Positions 1 through 15,100 of a stretch of 64,000 nucleotides of DNA are shown in pieces. Positions within the stretch are counted from its first letter, which is position 1; each line of letters opens with the position of its first letter. The translations under genes were made by a program, and so were the position numbers. Under the pieces are notes generated by a model. It did not search any database, was not told where the DNA came from, and saw only the letters and a list, made by a program, of their open reading frames with translations. Source of the stretch: Gordionus sp. m RMFG-2023 (lineage: Eukaryota > Nematomorpha > Gordioida > Chordodea > Parachordodidae); the NCBI RefSeq assembly GCF_954871325.1, contig NC_088775.1:28125561-28189560 (forward strand). The letters run 5' to 3'.

Positions 1-2
1 AG

Positions 3-199
3 GAGAATGAGGCTCTATTTAATTTAGCATCAAGCACTTATGGTAATAATTCTGCCAATGCTCATCAAACATTGACTGCATCCCATAGTGGAATATTGAA
101 GCAATCCAAAAATGCCCTTTATAACAATAATAATTATGATTACAATGGATCTAGGCTTTTCGATGATTCTAACAGAAACGAATTAATTCCTAACTCTAG
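3..199 (+). CDS. otop: Otopetrin exon (N-terminal, hydrophilic)
   Basis: About 65 codons rich in Asn, Ser, Ala and Tyr, with a run of four Asn. There are no membrane segments. The exon ends AG|GTAAAT in phase 2, which matches the exon at 4062. The reading frame is open to the left edge, so the true exon start lies outside the window. It belongs to the long cytoplasmic N-terminal region. Confidence 0.75.
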
Positions 200-3100
200 G
201 TAAATTTATATATGTAATATATTAAAGCAAAACAATTATTTTCTCATTATTGATTAATATTAAGACATATATTTTTAAATATAAGGTTGTTTGCAAATTA
301 GCTAGATAATTGTCGAATATTCAATGATTATTTTTTAAATCTTTATTTTTGCTTACTTTTCAATTTTTTTCTAAAATATCTTACTATATTCTAGAATAGA
401 AATTTTTATTTATGTATCTGCGTATCTGAAGCATTGGGGTAAAGTTATTTTAAGTAAAATATTTGTTAGCATGCAAATAATAATTATAAATATATTTAAA
501 ATTTTTTTTAAATAACATCTGGCGGTAAGAAGCTTAAAAGTATGAGCGTTGCTAAGGACTAGAGAAATTGCCAGCACGGATACGTTGGTACAGTTAATAT
601 CTATTATAAAGGGGTATAATAAAAAAGAGTCATTATTTAGTAGATTTAAATTTTAATGTAAACATATTGAAACCTAGATTTGTGCATATTACAAATTTAT
701 TACTTCAAATATTGGATTTTTTTACTAGAATAAAATACTTTCTGAAAAAAATCCCCTTTTCCCTTGAATATAAGGAATTTAGAAATTCCCAGTAGCAACA
801 TTTCAATAAAAATGGAGATTTGCTCTTATGACAACACGTTTTACAACCTATTAAAAAAAAATTTTAATTGATTTTGAATAAATAATCTTTAAAAAGGTAG
901 GGAAGATGTAATATGAGTACTAACTATATTCTAATGTATAGTTAACATTAAAAAAATGTGCTGCAACATATTTATATATTTTATGATATACCCCATTAAT
1001 TATTTGCTAGATTGTCTTATAATCTTATAATTTCCTCTGAGTTTTCATGAATATTTATTATTTGAAGTCCATCCCATATGAGAATATTACCTAAGTTTTT
1101 GTATTTTTTCAATGCTCTTCTTAAAGTGTCTTCGTAATATTAAATTTAATCTATTGAAAATAAACATATAATAAAAGGGGCTACAAACGCTTCTAATTCC
1201 ACATCTTGGTTAAAATCTTTGTAAAAGTATCTAAGCTTTGGCATAACCATTTAAGTGGAAGAGAGATAACTTAACAAATTCACTAGTTTCCGTAAATATT
1301 ATTTAAAGCAAATAAAATTATTCCTCTAAAATAAAGAAAGAAAAAATGATTAGATAAATAAAATTAAAAATAATAGATATATAAAAAAATAAATAAATAA
1401 GTAAAAAAATAAGAAAGAAATAAATATGCCAATATTAAATTACTCCCTGGACAAATATTGCAGATAGAAATCCTGAAAGCCCTATTTCCCAACCTCATAG
1501 GAATTTCCATCTTATGCTTATCATTCTTTTCATATTGTACATACATATTTATTTATGTTTAAGGTTATCATAATTTTTCAAACAAAAACTATAAAACAGA
1601 GATTTACACTTTAAAAATATAATATCCTTAATTTTACTTTAACCACATAACTATTTCCAAAATTTTATCTAATGTGTACCAATTTATTAGTATATCCAAA
1701 CATTTAAAACAAAAATATTACTTGAATAACATATGATTTTAAAATTTAGTTCACAAAAGTTAGTTACTAATTTTAGTTATGAAACTTGGACATTTACGAT
1801 TAATAATATTAATTAGAAATCCATATACTAAATTAATAACTAATTTAGTCGTGCTAGGACGAGAATAACTATTATAACAATTGTTTTTCAAAACCTTTTT
1901 TACCCCATAAACAGGCAATTTAGCATTTAACATAGCTTTTGCTGTGTAAAAGACACGTTGAACTGGTGCCAATGATTGAAAGGTGGTAGTGTTATATTTA
2001 ATTAAAGAGCATTTTAATTGTTGTAATTTGTTAAAATACTTAAATTTCATCTTATGATTATTATATATTTATTTAATTATTATACAAGACAGCTAAAAAT
2101 TTTATCTTATTAAGACCATATCATATTAATAATTCGATAGTGTCCAAAAAATTTATATCTTTCCTAATCATTAAATTTCCAACACTTCTTCGAAATAATA
2201 TGTTAATATTGAAAGAGTCTATATTTCAAAACGGCCTGCCTATGCTTCATTTTATATTCTATGAGTCTTACAAATTTTTTACATCAAGCTATTAGTGGTG
2301 ACAGCTACTGATTAATATCATCCCTTGTTTATTATATTCGAGTCATGCAAAAATCATCAAAATGGCTTGTTTTCGTTGTTAATGATAGCGGCAAGGCCAT
2401 TTAATTGTGGATATATAAAAATATGAATTTTGGTTACTGTAGGATTTTGTAACTTAACTGCTTATAATTAATGTGGTGATATTTTGATATAGTATGATTA
2501 TTTAATTAACCACACAAAAAGTTAATATGATGTGTGTTAGCTTTGTGATATAAATTTTTATTTCTACTGTTCTGTGGTTGTATACGATTTACATAATTAT
2601 TTCCCTTTTTGTATAAGAAAACGTTAAATTATATATGGTGATAATTATATATTATTATTCACTTTATTTGCATTTAAACATATAAAGTACTACTGATATT
2701 CTTAATTCTAAGTTAAAATTCCTTGGAGAGTAAGGTACCACGCGAGCGCAGGAATATACAGCAATTGTTTTCATGTCATGACTAATCATCAATTTTTCTT
2801 TTAATAAGAGGCTCTTAGTCTTCAGTAACATACCTTGCGACGTCTTAAATACCTAATATACGAGTGCAGACATAATACAGGGTTCCTTCCATACCAGCTT
2901 GCAATTAGCCGGTGCCCCTATCCTTCAGAATTATAATTATCAATATTATTTTATTTGGTTAAAGTATGTATAAGTAGAGTGAATAATAATAATATATAAT
3001 TATCTACAAATATAATTTACGTTTGCTTGTATAAACAATAAAAATAATTATGTATATCGTATATAACCGCAGAACAATAACAATAAACATTTATATAACA

Positions 3101-6100
3101 AAGCGAATATATATTTTTTTAAATTGGTATATATTAACTTTCTTGTTGTTAATTAAATATACGTACTATATTAAAATATATACAACAAATGGGTTACTCG
3201 ACTATTTCTTCTATCATATTTGATGTAGGATATTATACTTTTCAAATAAAGAAAGCCACCTACCATGTTGTAAAAATTTGGGTATTTAAAAAAAATGGAA
3301 TGACATTCTTACAATTAAAATTTAAAATTAATTTTGTGTAATATTATAATATAAATAATTTGAAAGGGGGTTATTTTTTTAATTTGGCTACGAAAATATT
3401 TCTCCACTATTATTGTTGGAGAAGTTTATCTGATTTATACAACATTGCAATTAGTTATATAAAATTGGTAATATTATAATTTTTAATATAAAAATAATTT
3501 ATAAGGATATAATTTATATTTTGATTTGATCTAAAAAATTTTATATAAATCCGAGCCTAAAAACCTTCAATATAAATATTAGTTGAAATATATTTCATTT
3601 AACTAACCTTCCCCTTAAGAAAATCCTATATATGCCTAAAGATCTAAGCGCTTTATAGGCATTTAAACAAATGAGATAAATTTTATTTAAACTGATAATT
3701 ATTATTTATAGAAAACTATTAAAATTATAATAAAAATATATTAAAATTATAATAAAAATATATTAAAATAAAATAGTTTTAAAATATGCATTAAATTTAA
3801 ATATTCAACAATAACTTTGATATATTAAATTCAAGAATGTTTATATTCTATTTACTAAATTATAAGAAAAAGAATAAATTTTTTTAAAATTATTTTTTGG
3901 AGCAGGGTCTGAGTCTATATTTATCACAATCATAGCTTATAGGTCGTGGGTTTGACCGACAGGTCTGCAATCTAATCCCATCAATGCCATTTATTTAAAG
4001 CAATGATTTAAATTTAAATTATATAATAAAATTATACAAAATATATTTCATTAAAAAAAAGGTATTATGCATCATCCTATCTTTTCGCTAATTCTCCCCC
4101 TTACACGTCAATTACCTTGCCTCCACCGCCTAGTCATGGAATTTTAACAAATCGAAACCGTGTGACGTCATCGCAACTCCAACCTATATCACCTTTAATA
4201 ACATCACAAAAAACACGAGCTCTGAATAGGCCACCCAGGAAGCATGAATCAAGCGAAGATGATTCTTATGATGAAGAAACAGAAAACGAGTACCCTCCAT
4301 CATCTGTTTATTTTAAATTGGACGACCACAAACCTTACCAAAGTTTTGTATCGAATCAACAGAATAGAAAAGATAATGAAAGGGACACGGAATATGATCC
4401 TATCAAAATTAAGGATAAAAAAGATAGAAAGAGAAAAAAAATCAGTTGGTTTGATAACCTTTTCAAAAGCAAAAAAAAAGGATATTATTTGAAAGGTAAA
4501 AGTAACAGTATCGACTCTGATTATTATTATGATAAAGAATCAAACAACGCAAATATACTTTCCAAAAATGCGACCCTAATTAATAAAATTAATTATGAAA
4601 ATGATATTTCAACTAATTATGACAGTGTAATTAACCAACTAAACACAGATGGATTGTTTCTAACTAATTCCACCAATGAAAGTCCTGACAATAAGGAATT
4701 GGGTGAATATAAAGGCAACATGGGGAATAACAATTCGCAACAAAATATAAAACCTGTTAATTTATCCCTTAGTTATACTTCCAGCACAGTTCAATCTGAA
4801 CCATATTTGAGAGGTTTGACACGTGTTACATTATTTATATTTATTCCTTCATTATCTCTTTAGAGGTAAATGGGTTTTTAAGCACCACAATTTTTTTTAA
4901 TAATTACTTAAAATCCTTTGAGTTATCATCTCTTTAATTTTTGGTATTTAATACAAACATATCTATATCATAAATTATGATTAATATTATCAAATTTAGT
5001 CATTTAGTTTTTTATATTTTTCTATGATTTATTTATTTTTCTGGTTCTAATGTATCTTTATTTGAGTAAATATATAAAAAAGAAAAGGGATTAGCTATTT
5101 TTTTCTAAGACAAAACTAATAAAGATGATAAATTTAGGAAAACAAAAAGATTAGGATAAAGATAAAAAAATAGTAAACAAAAACTAGGAAGGAGAAGGAA
5201 ATATTACATGTTTTTACATAACTCATATTCAAATCTTCTTAATCACCATAAAAAAAATAATCGAAATACACAATTTCCGGTTGAATAATATCGTTATATA
5301 AGATATCTTTTTATAAATATATTTTTTTAAATATATTATAATGGTTTTTTATTTATTTTTAACATCAATTGATTTTTAAAATTTTGATCAGACAAACAAG
5401 AGTGCTTAGTGCACACAGCTTTGCTGTGCTAAACACACATTCAACCAGCACAGAGGATGGGAGGGTTGTATAATTAATACTGGATAAATAAACATTTTAA
5501 TTCAGGGAATTTATTAAAAATTTAAGAATAATCTTATTTTGAAAAGCTTAATTCATCGTCAAAAGAATATTCATTGGATCTTCATCCAATTTTTTTATTA
5601 GAAATAAACAAGTCATTTTTTAAAATATTTTGATAGTTATCATGGGAGTGAGATTTATTAAATGTATTCTTATTCTTTCTCTAAAATCGAATTAGCCAGA
5701 GGAACTGGCTACATAACCTAAAAAATTATATCCATCGTCATATATTATTCATCTATGAACGAGTTGTCATTATTTGAAAACCTCTGTAAATTTATTAAAA
5801 GGTTTGTCAAAATTTGTGGCCATTCTTCTTAATAAGACTATAATAATTTCACGCAGTTATAGAAGTTACATATCAGATATTCCATTTTTTCCTTAAAAAT
5901 TACTGCACAGTATCGAGGATTGTTTATTCCACAATTGAGATTAAAATATTTGAGGATACAATTTACACTTACAAAGTGTAAATTTCTACCTTTAGTTTTT
6001 TCATAGGTGTAAAAAAATGCTTCAAATTAAAGCCAAGGCAGGCTTTACTCATTTTCATCTGAAAAAAATTTACAATTTACATAATATTCTTTAAAAAATA

Positions 6101-9100
6101 AAATATAATATTAATAAAAATATAAATTTATTTACAATGATTGATTCAATATTAATTAGATTAACAATCGACTAAAATTTAACAACAAAAATTTATAATA
6201 AAAATGAAAGAAGGTGGTTGATTTGAATTAAAAACTCGGCTTAAATTATTTTTAAAATTTAATAATAAATAAAAGTAATTTTATAATACAAAAAAATTGT
6301 TTCTTCCATATTTTTTAAGAAAATTTTGAAGTAACGAGTGATGTTTTGTGTTACCATTACTCAAAAAAATTCCGTTACTCGTTACCTCTAGAAAATGATT
6401 ACGAATGGCGTTCCTTTTCTTCATAAAAGGTAACGCCGTTTAACAGTTATATACTCATTTTACTTTAGAAAATAAATAAGTTCATTTTTCACCAAAAAGT
6501 AACGATGTCAACAATGTTTTTTTATTAACCTTAAACCCTGCCTAAGAATGAATGCAAGAAAGTAAAAAAAAAAATTTTCAAATTATAACAGAACTTTTAA
6601 ACAAAATGGAGGAAAATGTTGATGATCATAAAAATTATAGGGATACAAGAAATCCTCCCACCAAGAGAGTACAAATGAGTTCAGATCTTGATATTATACC
6701 TCCGTTGACATCCTTTAATTATCCTACTCCGCATCACAAAAAATTTGACGAAAAAGCACACTCTAAGGAGGCCTTTAGGTAAATAAAAATCTAATGATTT
6801 TGCGCACATCGGAATAATTTTTATACATTTTGAAGAAGCTACTTGATTAGGTTTTATCTTAAAAGTATCTTGATTAAATAAGAATATAAATAAATATTAG
6901 AATATAAATAGGATAAATATAAATGTAAATAAGGATTTAAAAAAAATTATTTTTAATTGAATTTCTCAGGAAAAACTTTTTCTCTAAGCTAAGTTACCTG
7001 TATGCATTGGTGTTAATAGCGATTGGTTTTAGCCTACCCGTTTCTGAAGCAATCGCTGAAAATTTTCCGATTAACTACCATGAGGTTTATATAATCATTT
7101 ATTATTATTTTATAAGATGTCTTTTAATAGTAAAAAAGTTATAAAAATTAATATACTTAAAAATTACATGAATCTCACCCTTCTAAATATGATTTTTTTA
7201 AATTTTTTATTCATCCGATATTTACCTGTACATAGAGATATAAGTTTGATATTACTAAGATTAATATATATATTTCAATAACATTTTTTTATAACTCCTG
7301 TAACTTAATTATTATTGGGGATCGAATTTTGAAATAGTTAGATTTGATTCATTATTAGGGTTCATTCAAAATTTACCAATAGTGATAACAAAATATGGTA
7401 TTCAAAAAAATTTTATAATTTTTTAAAAACGTTATAAATTTAATCATTATCAAGGTATATTACGTTTACTTGTACGGGGTGAGCATATGTTTTTTTCTGT
7501 ACACTTACTTTTTCTTGATCCGATTCTATACTAAGACCGATACTAAACGGAAAGCCAGCGTTGTTTTAATGCAAAATAGAAGAAATATTGACAATGATGC
7601 CGCAAAATTATTAATTAAAAAACAACGGGTAACAGAATTTGAAAGTAGCACGGGGAGCTTCTACCTAAGAATGGGTGCTTTAGGTTTACTTACTATTTTT
7701 TCACATTTAATTATTATTTTTGCATGCATGAGGCTTGCAGGAAATTTATTTCTTAAATAACTATAATTATTGTATTAAATATAATTTTTTTAAATTAAAA
7801 TATATAGTTTACAAAAATTTATTTCGAAAACCTATTTTCTATGTGATTTTAAAGCATATTTTTTTATTCAATCATTAGAATTAGCCTTTATGAGTTTAAG
7901 AATTCCAAAAGTATAAAATGTTTTTGCTTTAAATTTAAACCAATGATTACCTACATAGAGTAAGACTAATAAAATGAAACATTATTTAAAATAAATATTT
8001 ATTTTAGAATTTATGCTAGTTTTTTTATATTTGAAGTTTATGCTAACAAATCACCTAATTTGCCCACTTCATAACTAAACCACTATTAATTAAATATTGG
8101 CTTTACTGTTACTGATTAAAGAGTGATTTACACTAAAGAGGGTTTTCTTTTTTATAACTTATTTTATTTTTTAAAAATTGAGCACGAAAATTCGGCGTTG
8201 ATAATTCACGCAGAGTCTTTAGTACCTATCAAACGGAGTTGTGATTTATTATTAATTTATTAGTATAAAATAAAAGGATCATTAAATATAAGTCATCTTG
8301 AGGCTGCGTTCTAATGACCATCTAAGTGAGCGAGTGGGCCAGCAGGTTTAATTTTTTTAAAGAACAGATGGTTTAAAAAATTTACTTTGTTATTTAAAAT
8401 AATTTAAATAAACATTTTAAAAAAATATGATCTTTGAAATTTCAATATTTTTATTACCAAAGCACCGATGACTGATGATATGGGTTTGGAAGCAATTAAT
8501 TAAGTAGAAAATATATCAAAAACATGTTAGATTTGATTTGCATGGAAGAATATAACATCGTGGATAAAAATCTGATTTTACCTATTTCCCCAAAATCAAA
8601 GAGAATTCAATTAAAGATGATTAAATTATAAATGTAATGTTTGAAATAAGATAGCATCCACGTCAAAATTAAACAACAACAGATGGTAAGATGTGGCTGT
8701 TACATATGAGAGCATTACCTAATGACATAAAATATTTAAATCTTATAAAAACGAATTTTGGTATAATTAAGTTTACAATTTATAAACAATTATTTAAATT
8801 ACTTTTTTTATTTATTATTATAATGGTTTCACTCTTTATTTAAATATCTCATTTGAGTAGAGGATATACTTCAAACGGATATCCTACTTTGATATGGAAA
8901 CGACAAGAAAAAGATTTATCAAAGCTATCAAAATTAGCTAGAAAAATATTGGCAATTCCAGCACGAACTAGGAATTAGTTGCTGGAAGATTTTTAGTATC
9001 AATAAATATGAATTTTATATTATTACATAAATATTTTATTAGATCAAATAAATTCAATATCCATAATTTAAATTGAATATTTTTTTTTATAATATAGCAA

Positions 9101-12100
9101 TTTCCTAAATTATAAAACTGTTTTGTAGGGATGTAGCGATGAAAATACTTCATTTTTTTATTAGATGCTTAAAAATAGAGAAAGAATGAGCTTATTTAAA
9201 TTTTTTATGTGCGGCGCGGGTTAAAATTTTTTCATAAATAATGGACGGGCGGGCAAAAAAATTTTGATAAATCGGCAGGCGAGTGCGTAGAATATCTTAG
9301 AGTAAAGGCCGGGAGGGCGGATATATTTTTTTAAAACTATGGTCGGAAGGGGGGAGGGATTTTTATTTTTACAAAGATCTCAATAATATTTATATATTTT
9401 TAGTAATAAAAAAAATTGATTCAATAAATAAACAAATATTTATACCCTGATTTCTTTGGTGGACCAATTTAATTAGATAAGTTGATCCAAAAAATCAAAC
9501 AGGATTTTGACAGTTAAGCAAATAGTTCGGTTTGTTTCAGTTTTTAGTTTAAAATTTTATATAGGTTTTGTTCAATTTCGGTTTTTTGAAGAAATTCATA
9601 TCTGTTAGGTTTGGTTGGGTTTCAAATTTATAATAATTCTTTTCGGTTATTTCCGGTTTTTATTAATTTGATTTTTTAAATAAAATTAATCATAGAAAAT
9701 TTTTTTAAATTTTTATTTTCATATTTCCTTATTTAAATTAACCATGAAGATTATTTCTTATCTAATTAACTAATCATTTGCTTAATCTCTATATTAATTT
9801 GCGTATATAGAGTAAAAACAATAAACTTGGAATTTATGGATATGAAGATAATAGCGAATTTAAGTATAAAAAATTTTAATTTGAGAAGAAATCACGAATA
9901 TTAATTGCCACCAAGAAAAATTAAAATTTTAAATTTAGATTAATAATTTGAAATTAATTATTTTTAATATCGTTATGAACTGGATCGGTTCAAAAATATT
10001 TATCAGTTCGGTTCACTCTTTTTTTATTTTCTTTCTAACGGTTTAGTTACTGTTCAGAAAATTATAACGGTTTCATAGCAGTTTCGCGGTTCGGTTTGAA
10101 ACCCTGATTTAAAGATAATTTTTATTTTTTAGATTAATAGAAATATTTTAAGAATTTTTAATAAATCTATAAAATGAGTCAGTTTAAAAAAAAATACTTT
10201 TAAGTTAATAGCTATTTTCTAAATTGATACTATCATTAGATATGATTGGAAAATGCCAATCTCTAGGATGAGACTTCCCTTTTAATTTAATTTTTTTTGA
10301 TATTATTAATTTTTTTTATTGATATTACACAATTAGTAAATAAAATTGTTATGAAAAAAATGAAGAAATAATTAATTGACCAACCTTCAAAATGACTTTA
10401 ATTTAATCTTTATTTACTAATAAATTTATAATAAATTGCAACTGCCGAATTAGCTCTGAATTATTGTGCGCCAAATTTTTTGTCCCGAATAGACGTGATA
10501 CAATATGAATATCAAAATATTTAAATAAACACTGCATGGTAACAATTCATATTTAGTAATGGCATAATCAGGATTTATCAAAGAAGGGGCGGGGGTTATA
10601 AAAGCCCCCAAAAATCCTATTTTCCGGGACATTACTGATTTAACCGTTATTCTTATTTTGCTTTTTTTTAAAAATAAAAATGTCTTGTCTTTATTATTAT
10701 TAAAATAAAAATAATAAGGTTTTTTAATATATATGTATATAAGCGGTTTTCCAATAAATATCTTTATAATTTTGGTTATTTATCTACATTATAATATAAT
10801 TATAATATTGAAGTAAATACTTAGTAAACGATTATGAATTAGAAAAAAAAATAATAATATCAAGAAGACAATAGTGAACATAAATAATAAAATAATGTAA
10901 AATACATAATAAATAAAAGCTAAACCAGCACAATTATTCTCCTCTAATCATCAGGAGAGATCAAATTGATAAAACAAACATATTAGCCTTAAAAATAGGT
11001 ATTGCGATCCTCTGCTTTAAGTAAAAGCCTTCGCAAGGTTCTGCATAATTTTTCCTGATTAGGAAGCCAACGTCTTTAAAAATCTTTTTAGACAAATCAC
11101 CATATATTGTTAAACTGGAGGGGATGATTGGTATGAATATATAATTAGAAGAATCAGAGCTGGTGATCTTAAAATTTTGAGCTCTGTTCAGAGCGTCCTT
11201 GTTAAAATTGGAAGGGGAGTTCGTGTCCAAACAAGAAAAATCAAATATTAAAAACTTTCTTTGTGACCATAAAATTCGTGTAACTCCATCAGGACGCTTA
11301 CCATAGAGAAGAGACAAGAAGGCTCTAATGAAGTAGGAAAACCAGCTGTGCAATATGATTTGATTGCACCTCGAGTGCCGAGTCGACCGATTACAGTTGC
11401 AATGTAAAGGAGGAAGCGCTATATTGTCATCATCAGTATGACATTTGCTGCATTTCTATGATAATGAAAAAGGAATGTTGAGCCTGTTACATAGAGCATA
11501 GCTGAGCTAGTGATTGTCCAATTCAGGTTTAGGATTGCTAGATGGAATAACATCTAAAAATTCATATCCCAGATCCTTGATAAGTTCAATGAATGTGGAC
11601 CTAGTCAAAGGTGAAAGACTCGATAAGGTAATCAACGGAGTTTTTCACAAGTGGTAGATCCAAATCCTCTGTTTTACAGAAATCGAAAATATTGTTGTAG
11701 TTGTTTCGGATTTTTCCCACTCCGTCCTAGCTGTATTCAAAAAGGGATCGTGGATTGACAGATGTTGGTCAATTAATCTATGTGCCTGAAGGTGGCTAGC
11801 AATGAACGCACTTATTGAGATCGACAGTGGGGATCTTATACCAAGTCCGTTGAAGAAAATTCTAATTAAAAAAAGCCTTGTGAGCCGAGAGACAGGGAAA
11901 AATGCTTTTTAAATTTTTAAATAATCGTTCATATCGCTTAAAAAAAAAGAATTTGCTGACTCCTCACTAATGGGAGAACCCAAATGAGATAAATTTTTAA
12001 AGGGGACATGCTTAAAGCCAAAAACGTTTAGTGGAATTGTATTGATTTCACAATATTCCGTTTTGGTTTGGTTAATTACAAGTCCGAGACTGTCAGTGGA

Positions 12101-15100
12101 GACCTTAATATTAACAGCCTTTTCCACCTCCGCTATATCGCTCCCATTATAAATGTATCATAAATGTAGGGGTAGGGAGCAGTTATTTTTTATACAAAAT
12201 AATATGGAGCCTAGGGGATTACCCTGTTGTATACCATCAGAAGAAGTTAAGATATAATGCCCAAATACCAAATGAGATGGTTTTTATAGGATGAAAAAAT
12301 ATAGTTTGTAAAAGTTGGGAAATGTTTTATTAATTGTGAAATTATTAATTTTCTGTGAATGCTATTGTAAGCATTTCTAAAGTCGATTTTAGCAAGGTGT
12401 TGAGCTATTGTAACATTCTGAATATAAATACGAGTTATAGGCACAGCCGCTTCATATCCTGAGCTCGTTCCAACAACTAATTGAAGAGGAAAAAGTATAC
12501 TAGAAATTTATGCAGAAATCCTGCTAGCTATAAGCTTGGAACATAATTTCCTATTTACAGCACCAACGGCTATTGGCCTGATATCACCATTCTTTTTCTC
12601 AGGCATCAAAAAAGAGGGCCCTTACGAAATCTGGGACGTCTCCATTGATGACCTTGTTGCATAATTGAGTTATTTTATTAAATAAAAAGGTTAGACTGTT
12701 AAGGATGGGAGTAGTTAAATCTTGAAAGAATAAAGGTTTGTTGCCTTTAAATCCAGGGGCCGCGTTCTTCTGAAAAGATCTCACTGATTTAAGTATTCCT
12801 TCCGAGGTGAAAATTGGAGAAGGGTTCTTGATTTCACAAATCATTATAGCTTCCGGTGTTTGGGGATGCTTATCTAGTGTCCACTGGAACAAGTGTGTCA
12901 AAGGAGGTACATAGTCTAAGTGCACTATTTATGTCCAGATTGTTTATTTTGTTAACGATTAGCTTCATCTTGAATTTTAAATCGTCCTGTTTATGGTTGC
13001 AGGTGTGAGTTAATCATGTGGTACATAATTGATATTAAAGATGCTAGTTTAATATTCATAGTGAAAGAATTACCATTCAGTATATAATATTTGTATTTTA
13101 TCTTCGTTAAAATGACTGAATAATTGGAAGCACTAATTCTAAAATCTATGTCAATGTTTTATCCTTTATTAGTATATATATAACCAGTTTCAGTTTAGTA
13201 GACTTTATAAGCAAAATAAAAATTACCTCATGTTTTAGGTATGAAGTGAAAAAATCTCTTGAAAACATTAATTCTGAAACTTATACCAAACTGTTAAGTA
13301 GTGATTTGTTAGTATTTTTTTGCTTTATTTATTTTTGTAGATAGATTAAACAAGAAAAAAGTTTAAATTGGTAGACGATAGTTCAAAGTAAACATATTAT
13401 TCAAAATAAATACTACAAAGATTGGCACCATGCTAAAATAAAAATTATGGAAGTAAGACGCGCCAATATGTAATATCTGATATTAATCCTTACTAATTCA
13501 TCAATCAGTTTTTCCAGTTATTAAATAAAAAGTAGTTATAAGCTCAATAAAAAATGGCAGGTCTTAGACTATCTTAAATGTAGGATTTTAAATTAATCAA
13601 CCTAAAGGTTTTTCGCCGATTCAAAATATTTTTGAATCTCATGATTCTGTGATCTCCATAAATAGTATTGGTTCTTTTCGGTGTATTTAATTGGTATAGA
13701 AATAAAATTGTTTAAACTAATTATATTTTAAATCGAGTTATATTTACAAAAAATATTTATGAATCTGTTTCATAATAAGACGCAGACCTAAATATGAAGT
13801 TTGCCAATCTTATAAAATCTAATTTTAAGCTTAGGCCAATATGAATGCTTAAAGAGTCTATTTTTTAGGTTAATCTTCAATCCGTTTTAAACTATATAAA
13901 TAAAAGTTATAGATATCAAGATTTAAGATAAATTATATAACATATATGTGAAATGTGATACCAAGATGAAAATGAAATCTATTTTACTAGTTAATTTTTT
14001 ACACTAGAATTAAGGTGGGACGATTGGGTAAAGAAAGATTGCTATACCATACAAAATATGGCGTCTTTGGAAGTGTCCACTTTTTAAATTATTTTAAATA
14101 TATTTGTAACAAGTTTTTTATGTTAAAATTTTATTATAAAATTAAAGGTGTCTATATTTATAATTCGCAGATTTTAAGATTTCTTCACTCAATTTTTTAA
14201 ATACAAAAAGAAAGAGAATATTTTATAGAATTAAAATAAGGCGGTGGTTATCAAATTAAAAGAAATAGAAGCAAATTTTTGACATCAATGATAAAGTAAA
14301 ATGAACCCCTCCCCTCCCCCTTTTTTATACTATTGATAATTTATGTTTAATATCACAAATTTTTTTCATTATTTAGTTTAATGCCCTAATCAAAATGTGG
14401 TATTTAAAAAATAAAATCATCAATTTAAAAAAGCATTTGGGGGTGGAAGCATGATATATAGTGGATTGCAATTCAGCGAATTTTTCGATAGCAACTTTTC
14501 GGCCAAATGCTTAGATATTTTAGGAGGCCTAGTACCGGCAATGAATTTGTTATTCACCTTCATTCAAACCTATTTCATATTTTCGCATTCCAAAGTGGGT
14601 AATCCCTTTCTTAATTTATAAGTATCTTATTATAGTGTCAAATTTAAATTTCAATTTGTCTATTCTATATGGTTATTATCGATTGTTTATATTTAAAAAT
14701 AATATAAACAATGTTCCCCGTATATAATAATACAGTTAGCTCGCGTTCAATACTCGATTTGCACGCCGAAATTTCAATCGTCAGAGGCGGTTTTTTTTAA
14801 AAAAATTTATCGCCACTAAATGGAACGCAAAATTAGCCTCCGCCTAGTAAATTGGCGATGACGTCAGCTTCACTACATTGAATTTAATTTATAATTCAAT
14901 GTAGGGAACTTGGATTATATTGTTCATAAAGAATTACTGCTATAAAAAAGATGAAGCAATTATTACAAAATATTTAAAGGTAGTTTTATATCTGTAAAAA
15001 ATAAAACTACATTTAAACATTTAGAAAACTTTATATATTTTTTATAGTAATGAAATTTTATATTAACAATATATCCCCAGTATTCTCTATTTTATCATTT

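Larger units (their letters stand above)
200..4061 (+). other. Otopetrin intron with transposon debris
   Basis: AT-rich intron. It holds a hAT transposase fragment (1760-2050, minus) and a divergent inverted repeat (2479-3185). Short direct repeats of an AAAATTATAATAAAAATATATT type lie at 3717-3770. A segment at 3900-3990 has a weak tRNA B-box look (GGGTTTGACC). No host exon is recognised. Confidence 0.6.

Noticed and set aside
3900-3995. tRNA or tRNA-derived SINE suggested by GGGTTTGACC
   Set aside because: No convincing acceptor stem, A box or cloverleaf could be folded by eye.
7470-7760. Short stand-alone membrane protein
   Set aside because: It is an otopetrin exon plus intron read-through; splicing to 14434 restores the family sequence.
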